Part shown: positions 27,832-35,686 of the stretch, piece by piece | Position numbering within the stretch: the stretch's first letter is position 1 | Layout of the letters: each line of letters opens with the position of its first letter | NCBI GenBank assembly: GCA_947471505.1 | Contig: CANIWM010000014.1 | Coordinates: 1-64,000, forward strand | Source of the DNA: Chthoniobacteraceae bacterium | GTDB taxonomy: Bacteria > Verrucomicrobiota > Verrucomicrobiia > Chthoniobacterales > Chthoniobacteraceae | DNA length: 64,000 bases | Reading direction: 5' to 3' | The notes under the pieces: model-generated | What the model was told of the DNA's origin: nothing | Database searches by the model: none | What the model saw: the letters and a program-made list of their open reading frames with translations, nothing else | Translations under genes and position numbers: made by a program

Positions 27832-30729
27832 ATGTTCCGTCGTTTTTTCATCCTGCTCGCGAGTTTCGCGCTGTCGCTGCTGCACGCAGCGCCGGTGTTC
27901 GAGACGCTTGCGGACTTCGAGCACCCCGGCGAGAATCCCTCGGGTCGAATGCTCGCGCATTCCGACGGAAATTATTACGGCACGACCCTCGGCGGCGGAG
28001 CCTTTGATTTCGGCACCGTGTATAAAATGACGCCTGCGGGCACGGTGACGATCCTCGTGTCATTCACCGGGCAGGCGGGCGCGGTGCGCGGTGCGAATCC
28101 AGCATCCGGGCTGACTCTGGGTGCCGACGGTTCGCTTTTCGGCACGACGGAAAATGGGGGCGCGGGCGATTTTGGTACCGTGTTCAAAGTGACGACGGCG
28201 GGTGTTTTCACGAACCTTGTGGAATTCACAGGGATGACTGGCGCGAAGAAAGGCGCGGTGCCGAACGGCCTCATTTTGCACGCAGACACGTTTTTCTATG
28301 GCACCACGCAAGCGGGCGGTGTGAACGATTGCGGCACGGTTTTTAGAATGGACGCGGCGGGAAATCTTATTACGCGCGCTGAACTCACCGGCACGCTCAC
28401 TCAGCCAAGAGGCATCGCCCCCACAGGCCGACTAGCGGTGAGCGGCTCGACGCTTTACGGCACTGCACAGTGGGGCGGCGCGAACGAATTTGGCACGGTA
28501 TTCAGCGTGACCACGGCTGGGAGTTGGGCGACCCTTGCGGAGTTCACCGGCATCTCCGGTACAAGAAAAGGGAGCGGTCCGGTGGGCGGTCTGACGCTTG
28601 TCGGGACAACGCTCTTTGGCACCACCGAGACGGGTGGCGCGGATGACGTCGGGACGATTTTCAAGCTCTCCACGGGTGGCGGAAGTTTCTCTACGATCCG
28701 CCAATTCACAGGCGCGGACGGCGCATTCCCCGCAGGGCAACTGCTTGCGCCGGGCGATGGTTTTCTTTACGGCAGCACGGCGGGCGGTGGCGTGGACGGG
28801 GAGGGGACTTTGTTCAAAGTCGATACCGGTTCGACAGCGTATATGCTTCTGGCGACCTTCAGTGGCGAGTCGGGGGCGGTTCCGGGCTCTGGTCCGCGTG
28901 GAGCTTTGAGCGTCGGGCTCGATGGCCAGCTATTCGGCACGACCGAGGCCGGCGGTGTGGCGAGAAATGGCACAATTTTCAAAGTGACGACGCTCGGCGA
29001 GTTCACCTCGCTCGCGGCGTTTACAAATACGACTGGCTGGAATCCCATCGGTGCGCCGCTCTATTCGGCGACGGGCGTGGTGTTCCCCAATCAATACGGC
29101 GGCGTGGCTGGGCACGGGACGGTGATGGAGCTTTCGCCGGTCGGCGCGCCCGTGGTGCAGAGCGCATTCTCGGACGCTGTTGGCGCGCCTGCGGGCTCGC
29201 TTATCGAAGTATTGGGGACGCACTTCGGCATATCGGAAGATCGGCGGTTTTTCTCCGTTTCTGATTCATCTCCGCCGTTCGCGTTTGCAACACTCAGCGC
29301 CAGCATTTGCACGGGTGCGGAGGAGCTCGCAGACGGGCTCGACGGGTTTCTCTACGGCACCTCCAAGTTTGGCGGAGCATCGCTCAAAGGCACCGTCTTT
29401 CGCCTCACGCCCGCAGGCTCGGCGACGCTGTGCGCCACGTTCACAGGGACGAATGGCGAAGGGCCGAATGCGCCGCTCGCGTTCGGTGCAGACGGTATTT
29501 TCGGCACCACGGAAACGGGCGGTAGTGCAAACAGCGGCACCATCTTCAAGCTGACCGCTGATGGCACCCTCACGACGCTCTTCTCCTTCCCCGGCACCGG
29601 CATCCGCCGCCCGACTGCTGGGCTTGTCGCGGGTGTGGATGGGAGCTTTTACGGCACCACTTCGCTCGGCGGCGCGAGCGATCACGGCGTCGTGTTCCGC
29701 GTCACGCCCGCTGGTTCGGTGACGGTGCTTATGGAGTTTAGCGGCAGCAATGGCAGCCAGCCTGGGCGCCTCCTCGCTGCGGCGGACGGCACGCTCTACG
29801 GCTGCACGCTGGCGGGCGGTAGCGGCGACTACGGCACGCTGTTTCGCATCACGCCCAGCGGCACATTTACGTCGCTTTTCGCGCTCACGGGGAACACCGG
29901 AGCGGCACGTGGGAGATCCGCCGAGGGGAAGCTTGCATTCGGCCCCGGCGGCGTGCTCTACGGCGTCGCGCCGGAGGGTGGCACGGGCGGCGGCGGTACG
30001 GCATTCCGCATCGCGGCCACCGGTCCTCACGCGGGGACAAAGCCCGCCACGCGACTCGATGCCGCTACATTGCAGTTGAGCGGCGTGGTGCAGCTCGGTG
30101 GCGAAAATGCGAGCGTCTCGTTCGACTTCGGACCGACAGCCGCGCTCGGGCAGACGACGGCTGCGGTGGTCCTCGTTCCGTCTTCAGGAGCGCAGGAAAC
30201 GCTCAGCCAGCACATCACGCCGCCCGCACCGGGGCAGACTTTCTTTTTCCGCGCTCGGGCGGTGAACCCGTCCGGCACCTCGCTGGGGCCCGTCCTCTCT
30301 TACACTTCACCGACGCTCATCTCAGAGTGGAAGCTCGCGAAGCTCGGCGACGCCAACGCGCCCGAGCTCGGCGACCCGGATGGCGACGGCCTTGCCACGC
30401 TCGCGGAGTACGCACTCGGCCTGCACCCGCTCCAGCCCAGTGTTGGGCCCGCACCGCAGCGACTCGTATTTGCAGAAGGAGCACGTCTCACGATGACGAT
30501 AGCCCGCGACCCTGCGCACAGCGATGTGACCATCGAAATCCTCGCCGCCCCCAGCGTTTCTGGGCCTTGGACCACCGTCGCGAGTAGTGCAAACGGCGCA
30601 CCATTTACAGGCCCCGGGTACGTGGGCGGGGAAGTCGCAGGGACGAGCATCCGCACGGTGACGATCAAGGACTCCGCCGCAGCAAACGGCGAGCAGCAGC
30701 GTTTCATGCGCGTGCGGGTATTGCATTGA
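27832..30729 (+). CDS. Exported GloVer-repeat (Gloeobacter/Verrucomicrobia) protein
   Basis: A 965-residue protein with a signal peptide (about 1-20). To about residue 740 it contains around a dozen units of roughly 50-60 residues built on G-G-x-x-x-x-G-T-V/I-F-K, followed by L-x-x-F-T-G-x-x-G-A and L-Y/F-G-T-T. This is the tandem repeat first noted in Gloeobacter and Verrucomicrobia (TIGR03803). The repeats probably make a beta-propeller or solenoid. A following ~100 residues look like a fibronectin-type sandwich. The end carries D-P-D-G-D-G-L-A-T-L-A-E-Y-A-L-G and a domain ending F-M-R-V-R-V, a frequent C-terminus of verrucomicrobial exported proteins. Binding partners and location beyond export are unknown. 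Confidence 0.85.
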   Translation: MFRRFFILLASFALSLLHAAPVFETLADFEHPGENPSGRMLAHSDGNYYGTTLGGGAFDFGTVYKMTPAGTVTILVSFTGQAGAVRGANPASGLTLGADGSLFGTTENGGAGDFGTVFKVTTAGVFTNLVEFTGMTGAKKGAVPNGLILHADTFFYGTTQAGGVNDCGTVFRMDAAGNLITRAELTGTLTQPRGIAPTGRLAVSGSTLYGTAQWGGANEFGTVFSVTTAGSWATLAEFTGISGTRKGSGPVGGLTLVGTTLFGTTETGGADDVGTIFKLSTGGGSFSTIRQFTGADGAFPAGQLLAPGDGFLYGSTAGGGVDGEGTLFKVDTGSTAYMLLATFSGESGAVPGSGPRGALSVGLDGQLFGTTEAGGVARNGTIFKVTTLGEFTSLAAFTNTTGWNPIGAPLYSATGVVFPNQYGGVAGHGTVMELSPVGAPVVQSAFSDAVGAPAGSLIEVLGTHFGISEDRRFFSVSDSSPPFAFATLSASICTGAEELADGLDGFLYGTSKFGGASLKGTVFRLTPAGSATLCATFTGTNGEGPNAPLAFGADGIFGTTETGGSANSGTIFKLTADGTLTTLFSFPGTGIRRPTAGLVAGVDGSFYGTTSLGGASDHGVVFRVTPAGSVTVLMEFSGSNGSQPGRLLAAADGTLYGCTLAGGSGDYGTLFRITPSGTFTSLFALTGNTGAARGRSAEGKLAFGPGGVLYGVAPEGGTGGGGTAFRIAATGPHAGTKPATRLDAATLQLSGVVQLGGENASVSFDFGPTAALGQTTAAVVLVPSSGAQETLSQHITPPAPGQTFFFRARAVNPSGTSLGPVLSYTSPTLISEWKLAKLGDANAPELGDPDGDGLATLAEYALGLHPLQPSVGPAPQRLVFAEGARLTMTIARDPAHSDVTIEILAAPSVSGPWTTVASSANGAPFTGPGYVGGEVAGTSIRTVTIKDSAAANGEQQRFMRVRVLH

Positions 30730-30758
30730 ATCGAACGAGCCGCGCTGCCCTCCGTTGG

Positions 30759-30780
30759 TCCCGAGTTGTCGGGATATTTT
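30759..30780 (+). terminator. Possible rho-independent terminator
   Basis: TCCCGA (30759-30764) and TCGGGA (30769-30774) pair around a GTTG loop and are followed by TATTTT. It lies about 30 nt after the GloVer-repeat gene stop. The stem is only six pairs and the tail is interrupted by one A, so it may be weak. Confidence 0.5.
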
Positions 30781-30851
30781 GACTATCCTTGCCTCATTTT
30801 TGCCTCAATCCCACACTTGGCCCACGTCGTGCTGAAACGCTTGCGAAGCCC

Positions 30852-32630
30852 ATGAAAATCTCAGCCCACACAAAGGTCAGTCTGCAACGCACGATCAGCG
30901 CGCTCGTTTTTGCGACGAGTTCGGTGATTGCGCAGAACACAGTACCGTCCCCCATCGCACCACCGACGTCTACCTCTCGGATTTCCCCTCCCACGGCACC
31001 CGCGCCGATCGCGCCGCCCACCGGGGGGACACTTGCACCGGCGAGCATTGAGCCACCGGTGACGAGTCCCGTCGCACCAACGGGTCTGCCGGAGCAACCC
31101 GGCTTGCCCGCGGACCCGAACGTCCCGCCTCCACCGTCGTTTGATGTTAATGCACCGGCCAGCAAGGTGAGCGAGTTTCAAGGCGATGAAATCGGGCTCG
31201 TCCTGCGCACGCTCGCGCGGCAGGCGAACATGAACGTCGTGGTTAGTCCAAAGGTGATCGGAACCGTCACATTGCGCCTCAGCGACAAATCACCACGGGA
31301 GGTCATTGATGTCATCGCCGACTCCAGCAATCTCATTATTGAGGAGCGCAAAGGGGTCACATACATCAAGACGCAGGAAGAAAAGAACGCGGAGCCGACT
31401 GTCAGCTCGCAATACACGTTCAGCTACGCCAAGGCCACGGAGATTCTGCCGCTGCTTACATCGCAGCTCACCAGCAAGATCGTTCCACAGGTGGACAACC
31501 GCACGAACACGGTCTTTTTCCGAGACAACGAGTCGAACCTCCCCAAGATTAAAGAGTTCCTCAAAAGCGTCGATTCCCCCACCCAGCAAGTGATGATCGA
31601 AGCGCGCCTCGTCGAGGTGAACGCAAACCCCAAACAGGCCTACGGGCTCAACTGGGCGGGCGTTGTCGGCAGCAGCAGCACCGCGCAAAAGCTCAGCTAC
31701 GGCGCGAGCGGAATCGGGACGAGTAAGCTGACAAACAGCACAGTCATCGGACCGAACGGCCTCCCGACCCAAGTGCTTCAGCCCGACCAACTCCCGACCA
31801 TCAAGGAAGGCACCACAGGCGGCTATCTGCTGAACGATTTCCTTCGCAACGGCACGCGCGGGGGGCAACTGCTCAACAGCGTTGCTGGGCAGTTTGCCAT
31901 TCTCTCCATCCCGCAAATGTCTGTGACCATGCGCCTTCTCAACGAAGACAGCGACGCGGAGTTCCTCGCGAATCCCCGCATCGTTGCCGCGAATAACCAA
32001 GAGGCGACCATCAAGATTACCCGCACGCAACCCGTGCCCAATCTCACTTTTAACGAACAGCAGGCGAAGGCCGTCTTCGGCGGGTTCACGGACAAAGAGT
32101 TCGGCAACACGCTCAAGGTCACACCCATCATCAACAAAGACCGCTATGTCTCGCTGAAGGTTCAGCCCGAAATCAGCAACAAAGTCGGCGATGCGACGTT
32201 CGTCTTCGAGGGCGCCTCGGTCTCCAGTCCCATTATTGACAAGCGCGTCTTCGACTCCAACGTGCTCATCCGCAGCGGCGACACGCTGGCCATCGGCGGA
32301 CTGCTCCAAGATGAAGGCACTAAGGGCCGCACCAAGGTGCCAATCGCCGGTGACATCCCGCTCTTCGGTTATCTCTTTCAGGAAAAGACTGCCTCGCGCA
32401 GCAAGCGCAACCTGCTCGTCTTCGTCACCCCGACCATCATTAAACATGGATACGGCACCGGGTTGGAATCCCAAGTCGGCGGCCTCACGAACAGCGGCGA
32501 AGAATACGCCGACCCCAACGGCTGGAGGAATAACGCAAAAGGAGCAGTTCGTCTGACTCCGACATCCCACCGACCGCTCGCCGCAGACGCGCCGAAACCC
32601 GGCCTGCCGCCTCTGCCGACTAAACGCTAG
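30852..32630 (+). CDS. Secretin (type II secretion GspD / pilus PilQ-like)
   Basis: From the ATG at 30852 the protein has 592 residues with a signal peptide (about 1-28, ending V-I-A-Q). A Pro/Ala-rich linker covers about 30-105. A short N-domain follows (about 110-180, I-G-L-V-L-R-T-L-A-R-Q-A-N-M-N), then a secretin N/NolW domain (about 195-260, Y-A-K-A-T-E-I-L-P-L-L and V-D-N-R-T-N-T-V). The secretin pore domain is about 345-540 and includes F-L-A-N-P-R-I-V, I-R-S-G-D-T-L-A-I-G-G-L and V-P-I-A-G-D-I-P-L-F-G-Y-L-F. It should form an outer-membrane ring channel for type II secretion or type IV pili. Other secretion genes are absent here, so the system cannot be assigned. Confidence 0.9.
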   Translation: MKISAHTKVSLQRTISALVFATSSVIAQNTVPSPIAPPTSTSRISPPTAPAPIAPPTGGTLAPASIEPPVTSPVAPTGLPEQPGLPADPNVPPPPSFDVNAPASKVSEFQGDEIGLVLRTLARQANMNVVVSPKVIGTVTLRLSDKSPREVIDVIADSSNLIIEERKGVTYIKTQEEKNAEPTVSSQYTFSYAKATEILPLLTSQLTSKIVPQVDNRTNTVFFRDNESNLPKIKEFLKSVDSPTQQVMIEARLVEVNANPKQAYGLNWAGVVGSSSTAQKLSYGASGIGTSKLTNSTVIGPNGLPTQVLQPDQLPTIKEGTTGGYLLNDFLRNGTRGGQLLNSVAGQFAILSIPQMSVTMRLLNEDSDAEFLANPRIVAANNQEATIKITRTQPVPNLTFNEQQAKAVFGGFTDKEFGNTLKVTPIINKDRYVSLKVQPEISNKVGDATFVFEGASVSSPIIDKRVFDSNVLIRSGDTLAIGGLLQDEGTKGRTKVPIAGDIPLFGYLFQEKTASRSKRNLLVFVTPTIIKHGYGTGLESQVGGLTNSGEEYADPNGWRNNAKGAVRLTPTSHRPLAADAPKPGLPPLPTKR

Positions 32631-32725
32631 TTGATACTCGGTGTAGATAATTGCCTGAACGATCTCATCGGTGCAGGCGTCCGTGTGACGTTCTAAACAT
32701 CGTCATTCCCCATCGCGAAAACGTG

Positions 32726-32760
32726 AAGCCGCAGTCTGCAAGGACTGCGGCTTCTTCTTT
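32726..32760 (+). terminator. Rho-independent terminator
   Basis: AAGCCGCAGTC (32726-32736) pairs perfectly over 11 bases with GACTGCGGCTT (32743-32753) around a TGCAAG loop, followed by CTTCTTT. It lies about 95 nt after the secretin stop and before the DUF2934 gene. Confidence 0.85.
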
Positions 32761-32769
32761 GTGTGACTT

Positions 32770-32790
32770 TAGGGTTTCACCCCATCGCAG
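32770..32790 (+). promoter_or_regulatory. Candidate shared upstream motif, copy A
   Basis: The sequence reads TAGGGTTT, two bases, CCCCAT, one base, GCAG, and matches 34059-34079 at 18 of 21 positions. It contains GGG...CCC dyad symmetry. It lies 31 nt before the DUF2934 start, directly after a strong terminator. It could be an operator or part of a non-standard promoter; this is inference from two copies. Confidence 0.4.
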
Positions 32791-32821
32791 GTGCAACGCG
32801 GCTCGCCTACTTTCGCCCCTT

Positions 32822-33028
32822 ATGAAAGCCAACGACCGCTCGCAAACTAAAACTACAGCCATCGCCGACGCATCCCCCTTCGCCGAAGGATACGCCAACA
32901 CACCCACGCCCGAGGAAGTCTCCCGGCGTGCCTACGAGAACTACGAGAGTGAAGGCTATCGGGACGGTAGCGATGTCGAGCACTGGCTCGCAGCGGAGGC
33001 GGGCCTGCTCGCAGAACGTAACTTTTAA
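32822..33028 (+). CDS. DUF2934 protein
   Basis: A 68-residue soluble protein. After ~28 polar residues it carries the DUF2934 signature: an R-R-A-Y-E-N-Y-E helix, E-G-Y-R-D-G and D-V-E-H-W-L-A-A-E-A. Proteins with this short domain are widespread, often near stress genes, and have no settled function. The ATG at 32822 starts a family-length product; the upstream extension crosses the terminator and is rejected. It is followed after 12 nt by the receiver-domain gene, so an operon is likely. Confidence 0.8.
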   Translation: MKANDRSQTKTTAIADASPFAEGYANTPTPEEVSRRAYENYESEGYRDGSDVEHWLAAEAGLLAERNF

Positions 33029-33040
33029 CTACCTCACCAC

Positions 33041-33445
33041 ATGAACCCATACACCACCGGTGCAACGATCCTCGTCGTAGATGAGTGCGAGGCGATCTGC
33101 GAACTCATCGAGGTGCTCCTCATCCGCGTCGGCTACCACGTCCGCACAGCCATAAACGCCGCCGATGCGCTGCAAATCGCACGCGAAATGCCGGAGCTCG
33201 ATGTGGCGCTCTGCAGCATCGAGTTGCCGGACATGTCGGGGGGAGAATTGGCCGAAAGTATCTCCGCCATCCACTCATCGGCTGCCATCGTCTTCGTCTC
33301 CGCTTCCTACAGGCCGAACGACCCGATGAGAGCCTTCGAGGTTTTGGAAAAGCCCTTCACCATCTCCGAGCTACGCAGCGCAGTCCGCTCCGCCCTCCGC
33401 GCCACGCCAGCCTTCGCCGAATCCACTCTCTGCGCCGCCCTTTGA
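33041..33445 (+). CDS. Stand-alone receiver domain lacking the phospho-acceptor Asp
   Basis: A 134-residue CheY-like protein. The acidic pair is D14-E15 (L-V-V-D-E-C), the conserved Ser/Thr is S87 (F-V-S-A) and the Lys is K104 (L-E-K-P-F). The position that should be the phosphorylated Asp is Ser59 (A-L-C-S-I-E-L-P-D-M-S-G), although the following L-P-x-M-x-G turn is intact. It should keep the receiver fold but probably cannot be phosphorylated in the usual way, so it may be a pseudo-receiver working by binding. It has no output domain. It lies 12 nt after the DUF2934 gene and just before the flavoprotein gene, in the same direction. No frameshift is visible. Confidence 0.85.
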   Translation: MNPYTTGATILVVDECEAICELIEVLLIRVGYHVRTAINAADALQIAREMPELDVALCSIELPDMSGGELAESISAIHSSAAIVFVSASYRPNDPMRAFEVLEKPFTISELRSAVRSALRATPAFAESTLCAAL

Positions 33446-33456
33446 GCACACACACC

Positions 33457-34053
33457 ATGAGCCAAATCGCCATCATCTATCACTCCCTGCACGGGCACAC
33501 CAAACTTCAGGCCGACGCCGTCCTCCGTGGTGTCCACCGCGTCCCCACCGTCACCGCGCGCCTTTACACCGCAGAGGAGGCCGCCGCACGGCTCAACGAA
33601 CTCGACGCAGCCGACGCCATCATCTTCGGCTGCCCGACTTACATGGGCAGCATGTCCGCAGGCATGAAGACCTTCCTCGAAGTCGCCGCGAAGAAGTGGT
33701 TCACGCTCGCGTGGAAAGACAAAATCGCGGGCGCTTTCACGAACTCGTCCTCCTTCTCCGGCGACAAGCTCAACACGCTCGTCGGCCTTTTGATCAACGC
33801 CATGCAGCACGGGATGATCTTCGTCGGACTCGGCCTCATGCCCTCCGCGAACACGCCCGACGCGATGAACGAAATCACCGGCCCCGGCCCAGACGCACAC
33901 AATCGCGTAGGCTCATTCATCGGCCCGATGGCCACGAGCTTCCAAGTCCCACCGCCCAACGCTCCCAGCTCAGGCGATCTCGAGACGGCGGAAATCTATG
34001 GCCGTCGCGTTGCGGAAATCACCCTTCAATTCCTACGTGGGAAGCTCGCCTGA
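33457..34053 (+). CDS. WrbA-like flavodoxin-fold NAD(P)H:quinone oxidoreductase
   Basis: A 198-residue flavodoxin-like protein. The FMN phosphate loop appears as Y-H-S-L-H-G-H-T near the start. The second FMN contact is the G-C-P-T-Y-M-G-S-M-S-A block (residues ~66-76), and a third is N-S-S-S-F-S-G-D-K near 100. These fit the WrbA/NAD(P)H:quinone oxidoreductase family, which reduces quinones by two electrons and is often induced in stationary phase or oxidative stress. The start at 33457 lies 11 nt after the receiver gene, suggesting cotranscription. Assignment to WrbA itself rather than a relative is tentative. Confidence 0.85.
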   Translation: MSQIAIIYHSLHGHTKLQADAVLRGVHRVPTVTARLYTAEEAAARLNELDAADAIIFGCPTYMGSMSAGMKTFLEVAAKKWFTLAWKDKIAGAFTNSSSFSGDKLNTLVGLLINAMQHGMIFVGLGLMPSANTPDAMNEITGPGPDAHNRVGSFIGPMATSFQVPPPNAPSSGDLETAEIYGRRVAEITLQFLRGKLA

Positions 34054-34058
34054 TGCGG

Positions 34059-34079
34059 TAGGGTTTTGCCCCATAGCAG
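34059..34079 (+). promoter_or_regulatory. Candidate shared upstream motif, copy B
   Basis: This is the second copy of the TAGGGTTT...CCCCAT...GCAG motif, five bases after the flavoprotein stop and 70 nt before the CsbD-like gene. It differs from copy A at only three positions, all inside the variable spacers. A shared regulator or promoter for the two small-gene groups is a plausible reading. Confidence 0.4.
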
Positions 34080-34149
34080 CGCACTGCGCGGGGCCGTAGC
34101 CTCAACATTTCACCGCCAGAATGGCGGCGAAAAACGAACACATACGAAC

Positions 34150-34356
34150 ATGACAAAGCTAGAAATCAAAGGCGACTGGAACATCATCAAAGGCAAGCTG
34201 AAGCAAAAGTGGGCGCTGCTCACCGACGACGATCTTCAGTTCATCGAAGGCAAAAGCGAAGAGCTACTCGGGCGCATCCAAAAGCGCACCGGCGAATCCC
34301 GCGAAGCCGTCGAAAAAGCACTCAAGGAATCATCCGATGACTGCTGCTGCAAATAG
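34150..34356 (+). CDS. CsbD-like small stress protein
   Basis: A 68-residue hydrophilic protein with the CsbD pattern: [14 protein letters not shown] at the start, a middle L-T-D-D-D-L, and [13 protein letters not shown]. CsbD is a general-stress protein in Bacillus and is common in many bacteria; its biochemical role is unknown. The C-terminus ends unusually in D-D-C-C-C-K, a Cys triplet not normal for the family, which might bind metal or be redox-active. The dodecin gene begins 10 nt later. Confidence 0.85.
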   Translation: MTKLEIKGDWNIIKGKLKQKWALLTDDDLQFIEGKSEELLGRIQKRTGESREAVEKALKESSDDCCCK

Positions 34357-34366
34357 ACACCCGGCC

Positions 34367-34576
34367 ATGAAAGACCCCGTCTATAAAATCATCGAACTCA
34401 CCGGCACCTCGACGACTTCCATCGAAGACGCTGTGGATAAAGCCATCAAACGCGCGCATAAAACGCTCAAGCACCTGAGCTGGTTTCAAGTCACCGAGAC
34501 GCGTGGCAATATCGATAAAGGCAAGGTGCATCATTGGCAGGTGACGGTAAAAATCGGCTTCTCCGTGGAAGACTGA
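34367..34576 (+). CDS. Dodecin family flavin-binding protein
   Basis: A 69-residue protein: [10 protein letters not shown] at the N-terminus, then a helix ([12 protein letters not shown]) and strands with [11 protein letters not shown], closing with W-Q-V-T-V-K-I-G-F. Dodecins assemble into hollow dodecamers that store flavins in stacked pairs next to the conserved Trp, limiting photodamage or buffering flavin. I use the ATG at 34367, the family-like start; the ATG at 34337 overlaps the CsbD gene and adds non-family residues. It is likely cotranscribed with the CsbD-like gene. Confidence 0.9.
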   Translation: MKDPVYKIIELTGTSTTSIEDAVDKAIKRAHKTLKHLSWFQVTETRGNIDKGKVHHWQVTVKIGFSVED

Positions 34577-34680
34577 GCGCGGAATGCGGGAGCTATTGAG
34601 GTGGGAATCGTTTGCCTTTCCACTCGCGCGGATGAAAAAACGTGAGACAAAAGCGGAATACGCATCCGCTTTAACGTCTA

Positions 34681-35682
34681 ATGAACCGCATCTCGCACGC
34701 TCTGGCTGCCTTTTTAATCCTGCTCGCTCCAGCCAGCGAGGCGCTCACTGTCTCGCAGCTCAAGGAAATGGAGGCGCAGGTGAAGCAGGTCGTGGCGAAG
34801 GACTCGCCAGCGGTGGTGGGGCTGATGGGCGATACGAAGCCGGCTGCGGGCTCTGGCGTCGTGATTTCTGCGGATGGGCTCATCCTTACCGCGGCTCACG
34901 TGACCCAGGGGAATCAGACGATGAAGGTCATTTTCCCCGATGGGAAAGACCGACGGTGCAAGGTGCTCGGGGCAAATTACGCGCGGGATGTAAGCCTCGC
35001 GAAGATCGAGGAGCCGGGCGTGTATCCGTTCGCGGAGATGGGGGATTCGGACAAGCTGGAGACGACGACGATGGTCGTCGCGCTCGGGCATCCCGGCGGC
35101 TACGATGCGCGCCGGACGCCGCCCGTCCGCATCGGGCGTGTGAGTATGAAGGATTTTGGCGGATTCATCGTGAGCGAATGCACGCTCATCGGCGGAGATT
35201 CAGGCGGGCCGCTGTTTGCGCTTGATGGCAAGGTGGTGGGCATCCATTCGTCGATTTCCGAAAGCCTGAGTTTTAACCGTTCCGCGCCGATCAACGCAGC
35301 ACGGGCGGATTGGGAGCGGCTGCTCTCCGGGGAGAAATGGGGGAAGCTGGGTGGGAAGCTCAGCCAGTTCCTCGACTCGTCGGAAAAGCCCGTCATCGGC
35401 GCGAAGCTCGACGAGAAAAGTGAGAACGGCGTGCGCCTCGAAGAAGTCCACCCGAAGTCGCCCGCCGAAGCGGCTGGGCTGCGCAAAGGCGACGTGATCG
35501 TCAAGCTCGGCGGCGAGAGCGTCCGCACACCGGCGGCGCTCACTGGCAAGCTCGGGAAGCTGAAGCCGGGCACGACCGTCGAGGTCGTTTACCAGCGCGA
35601 CGGCGTGGAGCAAAAGACGGAGGTCATGCTCATTTCACAGACAGAAATGCTCAAGCGCATCGGCTTTGACGAAAGCAAATAG
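34681..35682 (+). CDS. HtrA/DegP-like serine protease with one PDZ domain
   Basis: A 333-residue exported protein (signal peptide about 1-21). The trypsin-like domain carries a complete triad: H73 (T-A-A-H-V), D103 (A-R-D-V-S-L) and S174 (G-D-S-G-G-P-L). One PDZ domain follows (about 235-325, with L-R-K-G-D-V-I-V-K-L-G-G). It should work in the periplasm in protein quality control. The family usually has one or two PDZ domains, so the order is standard. The next gene starts four nt after the stop and encodes a degenerate relative, so the two are very likely made from one transcript. Confidence 0.92.
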   Translation: MNRISHALAAFLILLAPASEALTVSQLKEMEAQVKQVVAKDSPAVVGLMGDTKPAAGSGVVISADGLILTAAHVTQGNQTMKVIFPDGKDRRCKVLGANYARDVSLAKIEEPGVYPFAEMGDSDKLETTTMVVALGHPGGYDARRTPPVRIGRVSMKDFGGFIVSECTLIGGDSGGPLFALDGKVVGIHSSISESLSFNRSAPINAARADWERLLSGEKWGKLGGKLSQFLDSSEKPVIGAKLDEKSENGVRLEEVHPKSPAEAAGLRKGDVIVKLGGESVRTPAALTGKLGKLKPGTTVEVVYQRDGVEQKTEVMLISQTEMLKRIGFDESK

Positions 35683-35686
35683 CACC

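Noticed and set aside
33041-33445. Receiver gene as a pseudogene
   Set aside because: The frame, length and other pocket residues are intact; only the acceptor Asp is changed.
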